Below, in pieces: positions 34,408-45,668 of a DNA stretch of 64,000 bases (the first letter of the stretch is position 1; each line of letters opens with the position of its first letter). The notes under the pieces were generated by a model. That model searched no databases. It was not told the DNA's origin and saw only the letters and a list, made by a program, of their open reading frames with translations. Origin of the DNA: Emergomyces orientalis (Eukaryota > Ascomycota > Eurotiomycetes > Onygenales > Ajellomycetaceae); NCBI GenBank assembly GCA_002110485.1, contig MOWL01000002.1, positions 62,001 to 126,000 on the forward strand. The letters are read 5' to 3'. Both the position numbers and the translations under genes were made by a program.

Positions 34408-36575
34408 ATGGCATCTTCTGTGCAGGATTATCCCCGGCCGGATTTTACCCGCCCGGATATCAACTGGAAATCGCTCAATGGCCCCTGGAGTTTCCTCTAC
34501 GATGACGACGACGTCGGCCTACTGGATGGATGGCACCGGCGAGGCCTCCCCGAGCAAATCACTGCGACTGCTGTACAGGACAGCGGCGCGCGGAAGTCTT
34601 TACGAAAACGGGAGATTATCGTACCCTATGTCTTCCAAACCCCTGCATCTGGCATCGGGGAACGTGAAGCCCATGAAGTCATCTGGTATGAGCGACAGGT
34701 GGATGACATTCGCACGCCAGCAGAAATTAATAAACAGTTCTGCCTGCTACTCCGATTCGGCGCGGTCGACTACGAAGCCACTATCTGGCTTGATGGCCAG
34801 TATGTTGGTGAGCACCGAGGTGGACATGTACCTTTTAATCTAGACCTTAGCGAGTTCATCAACAAAGCTCACCAGCAATCTGCAAGGTTAACTATTCGTG
34901 TTCGTGACTCTCCATATGACTTGGCTCAGCCTCGAGGCAAGCAATACTGGGCTGGCAAACCCCAAAGCATTTGGTACACGCCCTCTAGCGGCATTTGGCA
35001 GTCTGTCTGGCTTGAGAGCGTGCCTCGTGCAAGAATCGCGGAGAGCAGCAGTGGAACTGTTCTCTGGTCGACCGACATCCATGGTGGATTGCTTCATGCT
35101 ACCATCGCCGTGGCTGGCCGACGAGCGGGGCATAAATACCATGTCCAAATTCAAGTTTCCATTTGTGGAGTGGAAGTGGACAAGACTTCGCAGATTTCCA
35201 TTCCTCAAAATTCCAATATGGTGAACTGTACCGTACGTACCAAACTAAGCCGTGAGAAACTTCATGAGCTGCCCGCAAGCGTCTTGCACAAGGCACCTCT
35301 AGACGATCATACCGCCTGGCTGGATGGGGTTGCGCTGTGGTCCCCCCACCATCCGCTTCTATATGATGTTGCCTTGTATCTTTTCGACGGCCGCGGAACG
35401 CTTTTAGACGAAGTTAGGACAACTACGGGTATGCGCGAGCTGAATTGGACTAATGATGACAACACTTTCAGGCTCAATGGGCACCCAATCTTCCAATCGC
35501 TGGTGTTAGACCAGGGATATTGGCCCGAGACAGGGATGACACCGCCGTCCGCAGAGGCGCTCAAGCATGACATTGAATTGGCTCAAAACATGGGCTTCAA
35601 TGGCTGTCGAAAACACCAAAAGGTGGAGGATCCTCGTTTCTTATACTTTGCGGATCGGCTTGGTTTTCTCGTTTGGGGGGAGATGGCAAACGCGTTCGAG
35701 TTTAGCGATGCCTATATGGATCGATTCAACGAAGAATGGATGGCAGCAGTGAAACGCGACATCAACCACCCCAGCATTGTCACCTGGACTCCGATCAACG
35801 AATCCTGGGGCTACCCTGAACTTAAGGATAGTGTGCAACAACAGAACCATATCCGCAGTCTTTACTACATGACCAAGTGTGTCGAACCCCAATGGGTAAA
35901 AATCTTTCCCCGTTAATTGGCCCCAAATTTGCTAACAAACGGCCACAGATCCTTCGACCCGACCCGAAGCGTCAATGACAACTGCGGCTGGGAGCATGTC
36001 TGCGATGACTTAACTACATTCCATGATTACAGTGATGGTCCCGCGCTAACTACCACCTGTAGGACTATGGAAGGGATACTTGATAAGAAAGGGGGCCACC
36101 AAATATTTGTGGGCGGAACTAAACACCGAAAAGGTGCCCCGGTCATGTGTACCGAATTCGGAGGCGTAAATATTGCACCAAGCAACCCCGATGCAAAAGG
36201 TGATGGAGATTGGGGTTACACTACTGCAAGTGACCCTGCAGACCTTCTTGCGAGGTTGGAAAGACTCCTGCTGGGTGTCGTCAGCGGTGGCCATTGCTGT
36301 GGATTCGTATATACGCAAATGTCGGTTTTACCCCTCGGATATACATATTTTGAATGAGTTCAACGTTCAACCCGAGCTGACTAGTTTATCACAGTGTCGA
36401 TGTGGAACAGGAAGTCAACGGGCTGTACACCTTTGACCGAAAGGCCAAACTCAAGCCTGAACTTGTCAAGGACATCAACGACCGTGCGAGGAAGTTATAT
36501 CTCGAGTCGATCGAGTCCAAAGGGTTAAGTAAGCGCTTGAGGGCTTTCAAACATATCGTACATAGAAAAGAATGA
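34408..36575 (+). CDS. Glycoside hydrolase family 2 protein (beta-galactosidase/glucuronidase-like)
   Basis: Three exons (34408-35876, 35949-36320, 36395-36575) give 673 residues; the donors are GTGTGT and GTCGGT. The protein begins MASSVQDYPRPDF and RPDINWKSLNGPWSF, the classic GH2 sugar-binding entry. Next is an immunoglobulin-like middle and the TIM barrel with GMRELNWTNDDNTFRLNG and RKHQKVEDPRFLYFADRLG. Catalysis would use Glu in WTPINESWG (about 465) as acid/base and Glu in CTEFGG (about 558) as nucleophile. There is no signal peptide, so it looks intracellular. The exact substrate cannot be told. The second donor (GTCGGT) is weak, but it is the only one that keeps frame into VDVEQEVNGLY. 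Confidence 0.9.
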
Positions 36576-37221
36576 AGGAGAACAAATGTTTGTTCAAATA
36601 AAAAGTGCAACACATATGGCGACACTGAACTCATACTTTTTTCTAGGTTTTATATAGTACGCGTTAATCTATTAAGCTGCTGGGTCTGTTTGCATTATGG
36701 TTCTAAAAAATTCCGAAAGCCAAATAAAGTACGGGCTTTTTTTAATCCTCGTCAACGATATTCATCCTTTTGCTTTATGTGGGTCCGATGTAACAGATTG
36801 TAACAAGTCACTCATTTTCGAGTAAGTTAAAATATATATGCTCGGCAATCCGTACGCAAAAGAGGGGGTTGGTCAGGCGGGCGGAAAGATTTGTTGACCT
36901 CATGCATGGACTTGGAAGCGATATGATGCCCTGCATGTTGTATGGCTGCGATGAACTTCTTGGGCAACCCCCGTGATGGCCGGACCATTGAATGATATAA
37001 TACCAGGTAGGGGGCGGATTCGAATATGCTTCAGGTAGATTAACTATATATATGCCTACAATTCATCCAGGAGGTACAATCCAAAAGAACCCCCCACCTA
37101 CTTCATTCAAATGTGGGGTAGGTAGGTAGCCAGCTTCAGTACCAGTGAATACACACCTGGCTATTTTCGAGGGGAATAATAATTCGTGCAGTTATCTACA
37201 AAACTACTGAATCTAGGTGCG
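36576..37221. other. Spacer after the GH2 gene
   Basis: AT-rich 3' region without a gene. Short GGTAGGTAGGTA-type motifs occur at 37117-37129. Confidence 0.5.
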
Positions 37222-38410
37222 GAGGGGGCTTGGGCTGGATGAAACCATCATGCAAAATTAATAATGAAGCAGATCAGTAGCACTACCAGCAAATTTGAAA
37301 GTCAGTTGCATGAATAGATAAATGAAAAATAAAAATGAAAAATGAAAATGAAAATGAAAATAATAATATATAAAGCCAAATCATACTCACAGAAGACTCA
37401 TTGAGAAGGTGATTCATTCAGACAGTCTGTCTGAAAATTGAGAGAAGCTTTGAGTGAAAAAGAGTAAGCAAGAGACTGTTTAAAGCACAAATTCAGCAGC
37501 AACACAGCACTTCTCACATGATGAATGGGTGTGAAAAGAAATCCTGAGTAGATGAAGAAAATAATAAAAAACTAGAGTATCTCTCTGATATGAACTCTTT
37601 GATTGATCTCTGAACAAAAGCATTCTGAAATGACACAAGGGTCTAAGCAAGGCCAGAAGCTCACTGATAATTCAACTAAGATCAGGGAAAACAGGGCTGG
37701 CAGTCTTTCTACATAAAAGATGAGTACCGGATTTCCCATCACCAGTATGTGAATGTGACTATTCAAATGAAACAGTGATGCATGTGATAGTTCACTGTGA
37801 TAGATTTCAGCACAGTCACAGAAGTCTGCTGCATGAGAGCAGAATCAACAAGAAATGACTATTGAACACCAAAGAAGAGCTACACTGTCTAACAAAATGA
37901 TGAATCAAGCAGGGAATTCTATCACAGTTCTCACTGACAAAGACACTGAGTGTCTATCAGACAAAGAAGCAGCAATCTATCATATCTCAATCAAGTATAT
38001 ACAGATCTCAATAAACATCATGCTGAAATCACTGAAAGCACACTTATCACACAAAATCAGTGCTCATAGCACATCTCTATGCTTATTTCATGCTAAAGAC
38101 ATGACTCTCTATGCTTCAGAGCACAGTTGGCATCTTTCACTCACTCACTCACATGTGGGCGCATTTTCAAAAATGCTCAGTGTAATTTTTCTTTATTTTT
38201 AATTTTTCTTTTCTCATCCCATTCTCTTCTCTTCTTGAGAACAGCAGTTGCTGATCCCCAGTAGTCTGAAGTCTCACAGAAACTGTTACATACATTTATT
38301 AGTGCATGAGGTTTTTAATCCAGCAGTAAGCTCTCTTATTGCATGATTTTCCTTGTTAGATAAAATAGATAGTTTCCCACATATCTCTGAGATTAAGTGG
38401 TGTATTGCTA
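37222..38410 (+). mobile_element. Decayed non-LTR retrotransposon (LINE) 3' end, CpG-depleted
   Basis: In the frame through 37664 the plus strand reads LSKARSSLIIQLRSGKTGL, then an FLHKR block, a stop, PDFPSPVCECDYSNETVMH and VIVHCDRFQHS. This is the Cys-Cys-His-Cys segment (CxC...H....C) found at the C-terminus of fungal LINE polyproteins after the RNase H region. Stops are mainly TGA where CGA (Arg) would be expected, for instance after HKR. Reading CG dinucleotides directly, I find only one between 37222 and 38159 (at 37728) and none from 38163 to about 38410. The relic is fragmentary and surely inactive. Boundaries are approximate, set by the CpG-free zone rather than by target-site duplications. 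Confidence 0.75.
37321..37368. repeat. AAAATG-type simple repeat
   Basis: Irregular tandem AAAATG/AAAAATG units run into AAT units inside the CpG-free zone. This could be the degenerate internal or tail sequence of the LINE relic. Confidence 0.7.
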
Positions 38411-38513
38411 CGTGCGATAGAACGTATATGTCAAAATAGTAGTAAAAGAATGTCTGATTCTTCATCTTTCACTGCTAATCAGTGGAAGAATATAAATAAC
38501 TAAATACAGGCAT

Positions 38514-38684
38514 CTTCCGCATGCGGAAGGAATGATAAATGATATAGTAGGTAGGCACGTATGCTCTGCGGAAGGTAAGGGTAATGCTATAGCTAGGTAG
38601 GTACGTACGAAGCTATAGCGATAAGATTATATAGGCGAATATATAATATAGCGAACGTACTAGGGAGCGTGGGCGTTGCCCACG
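38514..38684. repeat. Palindrome cluster, MITE-like candidate
   Basis: A perfect 16-base palindrome (CTTCCGCATGCGGAAG, 38514-38529) lies at the left end. A perfect hairpin with 7-base arms (CGTGGGC GTT GCCCACG, 38668-38684) lies at the right end. GCTATAGC and GTACG-type inverted matches occur between them. It sits directly between the LINE relic and an AAT repeat. I infer a small foldback element; no target-site duplication is established. Confidence 0.5.
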
Positions 38685-38695
38685 ATATGTATAAT

Positions 38696-38712
38696 ATAAT
38701 AATAATAATAAT
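38696..38712. repeat. (AAT)n microsatellite
   Basis: Five to six AAT units immediately right of the hairpin cluster. Confidence 0.9.
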
Positions 38713-39659
38713 ACTCATCAAATTTTTTTTTAAAGGAAACAAATCAACCACAATCAAAAGTGGAAAAAATTCTTTGTGGAAATACTTGGAATAAAAAAAA
38801 GTAAAATATTCTTTCTGGGAAATTACATGAATGTGCCCATATAACACACGTGAATTGTACGCACACGTAAAAACACATACAAACAGATAAAATACGAGCG
38901 CCGTGGGGGAAAAAAAAAGGGGGGTGGGAATTGTGAAGGGGCGGCGAGCAGCAACAAAAGCAACAAAAAGAGGTAGCTTAAAAATTGGTTTAACTTCATG
39001 AGATAAGATACTCTTTGATAAGCTAAGTTAAAATTCCTCGGGGGAGGGGGAAGGGAATTCGGCTGGGGTTAAGTAGAAATAGAAGAAGTTTAAAGAAGGA
39101 TAAGAAGGATAAGAAGTGGGAAAGGGGGAAAGGGGGAAAGGCAAAAAAATGGAGGTAGTAAGTAGTAGAATAAGGCCAAAGGGAGATGAGAAGAAGGGAA
39201 AAAAGAAAAACAAGAACAGGGAAAGAAAATGTTTGGGGAAAATTAGAGCGAGCTGAGTGGAGGGAGGATGTGAGGCGAAGAAAAAGCAAATGGTAAACGA
39301 AGATGATGAAGAAGATGAAGAAGTGAAAAGAACAAGGACGTGGGGTATTCTTGACAAGTGTGTGTAGGTGTGCTATCCGTGGAGGAGGGGAAAGAAGGAG
39401 AGAGAGGAAATGGGTACGTAGGACCTCTATCTAAAAATAAAAAAAAATAAGATTGAAAAATATTTGTGGACCAAAGGTTGAGAAAAGTGTTCAATGAAGC
39501 ACATCTGGGACAGGGAAACAGGGACAAGCAAGAAAAATATCGAAAAAAGGCCAATTTCTTTTTTTCTTCTTTTTTTCTTCTGTTTTTCTGTCTCGATTTC
39601 TTTTCTTTTCTCTTCTTTTTCTTCTCTTCTTTCTATGTTCCTCACCGCTTCATGCCAGC
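38713..39659. other. Spacer downstream of rom2
   Basis: Purine-rich on the plus strand (39030-39420), with repeated GGGGGAAA and GAAGAAG units. It is probably the rom2 3' untranslated region and beyond. No gene is supported. Confidence 0.5.
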
Positions 39660-42600
39660 TTACGCGGGTCTGTTCCAGAAGTCCAGGCTTGCCACAACAT
39701 CTTCGCCCGCTTCGTCTTCATATGCATAGATAATCTGGTAAATTGGTGTTAGCTAAAGAGCCTCCTGATTTTTGGGTGTTGGGGGGGGGGGGGGGGGGGG
39801 GAGGAAGGAGGAAGAAAGGGGAAACAATAGAAAATGATATATCAAAATCATACCTCTCTCGTAGATGAATGCAACATCCGAATATTCCGTCCCGTCATGA
39901 CATGGATCAGCTCACTGCTCTCAATGTGCCTGATTTCGATAAAGCTCGACTCGAAAGCGAGAATGTACGGGTACGATAAGGCGAATGCTATCGGGTTTCC
40001 TTCCCACGCTATTCTCCAGTCCGGTTGAGCTCTCCAGCCGTTGCGGTTGACAAAGAAGGAGAAGTCGCTATAGTTGAGGAGGAACTCGCCGTTCATCCGT
40101 TCGATGTGGATGGGTTTCACGTTCTCTTTCCTAGCGACGAAATCTAGGGACGTATCGGCCTGGTCTAGCAATGATTGTCTTTCTGTGGTTTCTAGACTGA
40201 CAACTTCGAAGCCGCGAGAGCAGCCAACGCATAGTGTTGCCCGCAAGAAATGGACGGAAGAAGATTCTGCGGGAATGTAGAATTCCTAGAAGAATCGGGG
40301 TATTAGCAAGAGAAGCCATTGAAAAAAATATATATCTTGTATTGAAAAAAAAAGTTCACCTTGAAGGGCTTGAACGCATCCTGGCCACTCTGGAACATCT
40401 TGCTTAACGGCTTCTTTTTCCCTTTGGCAAGATTCTCCACAGGCTCAAACACCTTGATCGTCGTAGACAATGCGGATGTCTTCACTGAACAGACCAGGTG
40501 TCGTCCGAGGCCAATTCCAGATTTGAAGAAATTGGTGTGTCCTTGGATTTTCTTCGGCCGACGGACCAACGGGTTCTGGTTCTCACTGGTGTCCAGCGCT
40601 TCCATCGAATAAGAGCTAAGGGTCTTGTTGGATAGCACTAAGAGCAACTGATACTCTTCAAGGGCATCGATCTGGGTGACGCCGCTAGCGTCAAGGACAC
40701 GTCGCGGCTTCGCTGACTTGTCCTTTGGCCATCTCTCCGATATGTATATGCCACTATCCGTGCCGTACACCAGTTTTCGCCCGCCATCTGTGCGCAAAAA
40801 TCATGAATTAGCATCGGACTCTCAAACTTCGCAACCAAACGAAATATGCTTACCAATAGGCACCAAGCAGTTAACCCGGTTAACAGAAGTGAAGAACTTC
40901 TCGGAAAGGATGGTCTTGGAGTAGAAATTGCTGTTCCTTTCCCTCAATTTTCGTTGCTGTTCCTCGACAAGTTCGATGAACTTCCTTCGCTGTGTCGAGG
41001 AAGTTGCATACAGAGTTTGATCGTAGCCTCCCTTGCCGAGATGTCGAAATGTAATGGGGAAGCCATCTTTGGAGGAAGCAGGGACATTGGTGGCGGCTCT
41101 GGCGCCGGCAATAAGGTTCCCAGAGGGTCGTTTGGCAAGACCTAGTCTCGGGATCACTTCTTCCATTTGAGCGATAACGAGGAGTTCAAGAGGGATGGGT
41201 TTCCTGTACACTCTGTATTCTTCTCGCTTATTGACCGCCTTGATCCTGACCAGCAGAACGGCATGGTCGAATAAGTATGCAGTAACCTCGGCCGAATCTG
41301 TCGGGCCCTTTTTAAAGGCCATCTTGGTCAACATGATTCGGTTTTCCTCCGTGAGCTTCAAGTCAACATAATCTCCAGGCGAAAATTTCAAGGCCATGTT
41401 CAGTTGCACCAAGTTGAAATGATTCTCGGCTTTTCCACTCTCCGTGTTGACCCGGGACAAGAAATCTCGAATAATTGCAATGGCTTTGGGGATATCCTTT
41501 TTGTCCGGATTGTCATCCGCAGTGTTCTTGACAACTTGTTCCAAAAGCAGCGGGTATCTGGCCAATCGAGTAGTCGGCTTGGTGAGGTAACCATTTAACT
41601 CGAGTTTCCTAGATTCCTTCAGACGTTCGGTCTCGTCAACGAATTTGGAAAACGCCGGGTTCGAAGCTCTTTCTTTTTCGAACTCGTATTTTCCGTAGAG
41701 CTGATTGGCACCGTATTTGATGAAGGGATCAAAACGTGGTACGAACTGAAGGAAAATGTCTCCGACCGTCTTCACCACACTAGACTCCTTTTGTCTAGCA
41801 TTCAAAGCTTCACACAGCCTAGAGTTAACAGCCAAGACTTCCAAACAATTTGAAAATACAGTTCGAATAAATTTTTCCCGGCGGTGTTCGGGAACTGGGG
41901 AAAGGTTAGTATTGTTGGCAGACCGCAAGGGCCTCATCCAGAAATCTCTCAGGTATTCCAAATCCTTAACGAAGTCACGTTCAGTATACATGATCTCGAA
42001 TATAATCTCCTGGCGTTTCTTCTCCCGGTCGTCAATGCTATCAGCAACTTCTTTAGGAACCATGTTGATCCACAGCTTTTGGTCATCGTTGTCATCATTA
42101 TCATGCAAGCTTCCCTTGGACGCTGAGGATCTTAATCCTGGCTGAGGCTTAAGGTTCAACCGCGCCTGCTGCTCAAGTCGCCTTGGGCAGGCAATGGAAT
42201 AGCATAGTTTATCCCTGGTACAGGTTGGAGAGTAGCACTCCGTAAGAAGTGTAAAAACACCGTTGACTTCGGAAACTGGATCTTCTTCGCCCATTGTTTC
42301 CTTAAACTGGTACAACTCTCCGGGAGCATCCCTTAATCGATGGTCATAGGTGACATCGTGGAACAATTTTTGGGCGTCCAAGGCGCGCCCAAGGAGCAAG
42401 GCTAGGTTGCGATCGGTCGTTTTAATAATGTAAGATATCAAATCAACCGCTTCAGCACCGGTAAAAGCGTTAGTGTATGCAAGATCATTTTTAAGTCGTT
42501 CTCCAACCGAAATCCTTTCTCTGAACACCGTGGCCACCCGGGAAAGTAAAGCAGGATAGACGAGAGGAGATCTACGATTATGATGCGGTGTGGAGGGAGG

Positions 42601-43590
42601 TTGGGTCGCCGGCTTAGGTACGACGGAATTACCAGGTTGGAGGCTAGTGGTGCGTTCCGGGGTGACAGTGGATGCCATGGAAAAAGTCCGAGAGTTGATC
42701 GACGTTTCACTCGGGCGTCTTGTCCTAGACTGCGGATCTTGTGCAGGAACCATCGAGGGATGAATAGGCTGCTCTAAAATAGGTTGCTCCGTAAGTGGCG
42801 GTTCTATCCGTTCTTTTTCCATGCCTGACTCTCGGCGCCTACTTGGGACAATCCGACCAGAATTGATCGTCTGGGCATGATCATGGTTCGAAGTATAAGA
42901 ACTCATGGACATGGAGCGTTCATTATCACGCCTTTCTGGAACAACTCGGCCGTGCGGAGTCATGGATCCTGGGTGATGGTATGGCTGCTGGCGAAAGGCA
43001 TTTGCCGAGGTATGGTTGAAGTTGCTCGGGGGAGGAGGTTGATGATATATAGGAGGGCCACCCATCCTAGCCATGGAACGAGATCTGTACTGATCCGAGT
43101 TCAGTGCTGGGGGTGGGGGAGGCCTGCCAGGGACTTTGTTCGGATAAGGTGGTTCCATTGGGCCAGGCCTTGAATCCAGACGTTGGGGCTGAGGATATTG
43201 GGGACGGCCTGGGTAAGGGCGAGGAAGATTCTGAGGCGGTGGCTGAGAATGATGGTAAGGTCCATTTGGCTGCCATTGTGGAGGGCGGTTGTTGTTATAT
43301 CCATTTGGGGGGGGAGGTCTGTATCCGTTGGTAGGCTGACGCATCGGCGACGGGGACGGCGAAGGAGCGGCTCGAGGATGCATATAGGGTTCAGCCGCCG
43401 TATGAGAGGACATGGTGTGTGCGCGGTCCTGAGCGAAGGGAGGTGTTTGAGACGTCATTGTCTGCGCACGGCCAGAAGGCGTGGCTCCGAAAATCTCTGA
43501 GTAAGCGGCATCTCGCTGGAAAGTCGGTGCATGCCCATACTGGGGGGGCGGTCGATAGCTGCGACCCTGCTGAGCACCTAAATCCGCCAT
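39660..43590 (-). CDS. rom2: Rho1 guanine nucleotide exchange factor (Rom2 type)
   Basis: Four exons on the minus strand (43590-40854, 40787-40360, 40285-39854, 39734-39660) give 1223 residues. The first 350 residues are Pro/Gln/Ser/Asn-rich and probably disordered. A DEP domain follows (about 360-435, FRERISVGERLKNDL). The DH domain is about 525-725 (EIIFEIMYTERDFVKDLEYL, LNGYLTKPTTRLARYPLLLE). The PH domain is about 735-885. A citron-homology (CNH) domain reaches the end (KLVYGTDSGIYIS through EGNPIAFALSYPYILAFES). This order is diagnostic of Rom1/Rom2. Rom2 activates Rho1 downstream of Wsc/Mid wall sensors and so drives glucan synthase and the Pkc1-MAPK integrity pathway. Intron 3 carries a 21-base G run. 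Its promoter is shared with vma11. Confidence 0.95.
39781..39801. repeat. Poly-G run, 21 bases
   Basis: An uninterrupted G run inside the last intron of rom2 (a C run in the transcript). Its length is liable to sequencing error. Confidence 0.9.
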
Positions 43591-44600
43591 GGCTGTAGTA
43601 CTAGTAGTACTCTATGCGAAGGACAGAAGTACGGCAAAGACAGATGTAGGGACAGAAGGGGAGAGGGGGAGAGAGAGAGAAGTGAAGTGAAGAGTCTCAA
43701 GGGACAGATTCACGGGAGGATTAGATTTAAGATTTTTGAGTATTGTGTTAAGACACGGTAATTCGGGGAGGGGGCCGCGGACAGAGATTCGAAAAATAAA
43801 AGAATCTATAGGTTTATTATCTGGGGGGAGGAGGGGTGGAAGAGGCGGGGGGGTGGAAGACGAAGAAAGGTGGGACGCAACAACAGCAGCGAAGAATCGA
43901 GGAGGGTCATGGCCCACACACCCTCATGGCTGGTTGGCAGAACGGCAGAGTTGAAGGAACGACGTAGCTCACAGAGCAATTATTAGGAATCCAACACAGC
44001 GATGGGGAGAGGGTAGAAGGGGGAGTAGGGATATAGCGAAGTCACCGGCCTCGAAGGAGTGAGGAGGAGGAGTGAGTTGAGGAGAAGTTGAAGTGGAAGT
44101 GGATGATGGAGTGTCGTCGATGGTTAGTTACAGTTACCGGTTGCAGTTAGACCGACCCAGCCCGCCAAGACACGCAGCCACCCGCTGTAGTCTCGATTGG
44201 GGCTGGGCAGATTACGGTACGAGAACTGGTATTAGTGCAGAGAAAACTACGGGGTACCTAGGTAAGTCTACGGGTAGTGGTAGGGAGGTTAAGGTACCCA
44301 GTGGGACGGTAAATACACAATACCCCGTTGGCCGTATTCTATTCTGATCAACCCTTCGCAGCCAGCCAAAGGAGCAAGCAAGCAAGCTGGAGGGACAGGC
44401 ACAGATACATTTTGATGCTATTCTATATCTACATTCCCCTACAACAGCCCCAGTATATTACCTTCACCCGCCGTACGAATCCCCCGTGTCCCCTACTTGC
44501 CATATTTGAGAGCCAGGGACAAGCTCTGGGAAAGCTCTGGGAGACAAGATCTCTCTTTTTTAACCGACGCAGAGTACGCAGTGCACCCACCACCGTTAAA
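43591..44600. promoter_or_regulatory. Divergent promoter between rom2 and vma11
   Basis: About 1 kb between two gene heads, purine-rich near rom2 (GGAGAGGGGGAGAGAGAGAG at 43659-43678). The motif TACCTAGGTA occurs at 44255-44264. No specific regulator site is claimed. Confidence 0.5.
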
Positions 44601-45668
44601 ATGGCGGACAGTGAACTGGCGCCCAAGTTCGCGCCCTTCTTCGGAATGGTAAGCATATACCCCTCATCCCTATTACCATCACTGACTTGGTATCTGTTGT
44701 TCATAACTAACCCGTTTTCTCGATATAATATAGGCAGGTATCGCTTCAGCCGTGAGTTACTACCATCGACTCTTCCCCGGATATAACAAACTAGTTGTTT
44801 GTTGCGGCACTGACGAACTCTCTCTCTCTCTCTCAGATGATTTTTGGGTGTACGTTTTGTGTAAACCCGCACACGCATGAGCCGTTCAAAAACTCATAAA
44901 CCATGCAGCAATAGGAGCCGCGTACGGGACCGCCAAATCTGGCATTGGTATTGCCGGCGTCGGAACCTTTCGATCGGATCTGATCATGAAGGTAGGTCTT
45001 ACATACATACATATATATATATCTAAAGATTTGGTCGGGGGAAAATGTTGCGTTCATTATACTGACAGAACGTGTGTGTGGGCGTGGGCAGTCATTAATC
45101 CCCGTGGTCATGGCGGGTATCATTGCAGTCTACGGCCTGGTTATTGCAGTGCTTATTGCGGGTGATTTGGGACCTCCCCCCCAGAAAACATATAGCCTGT
45201 ACACGTACGTATATATTTATAAGACACATATATATATATATATCGATATATCCACTTCACGCTGACCTGTTGCCCTTGATGATAGCGGTTTCATGCACCT
45301 CGCAGCAGGATTATCGGTCGGCCTCGCAGGTCTTGCGGCTGGTTACACCATTGGCATAGTTGGCGATGTGGTTAGTTCTGAGAGCCCCGGGCCAAAACCA
45401 CTCCTTTTTATGCTACATGAGTATGATTGTCTAATGAATTATTTATTTACTCTTTTTTCTCCCTCTTAGGGTGTGCGATCCTACATGCAACAGTCGCGTG
45501 TGTTCGTGGGAATGGTGTTGATATTGATTTTTGGTGAAGTACTGGGGTTATACGGGTATGGTTTTCATATACAGTCCGTGCTTTCTTGTAAGAAAATCCT
45601 TGATAAACTGACTCTTTTTTCATACAAATAGGTTGATCGTCGCATTGATTTTGAACTCAAAGAGTTAG
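44601..45668 (+). CDS. vma11: V-type ATPase proteolipid subunit c' (Vma11)
   Basis: Eight exons (44601-44648, 44735-44752, 44837-44849, 44909-44991, 45092-45204, 45286-45370, 45470-45555, 45632-45668) give 160 residues. The product is a four-helix hairpin pair: APKFAPFFGMAGIASA, the AYGTAKSGIGIAGVGTF loop, LIPVVMAGIIAVYGLVIAVL, GLSVGLAGLAAGYTIGIVGD and VGMVLILIFGEVLGLYG. Glu143 is the proton-carrying carboxylate of the last helix. GIAGVGTF with DLIMKSLIPVVM, and GFMHLAAGL, match yeast Vma11 better than Vma3, hence subunit c'. It forms part of the V0 ring that acidifies vacuoles and Golgi. Exons 2 and 3 are microexons of 18 and 13 bases; seven introns in a 483-base message is dense. Confidence 0.94.
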
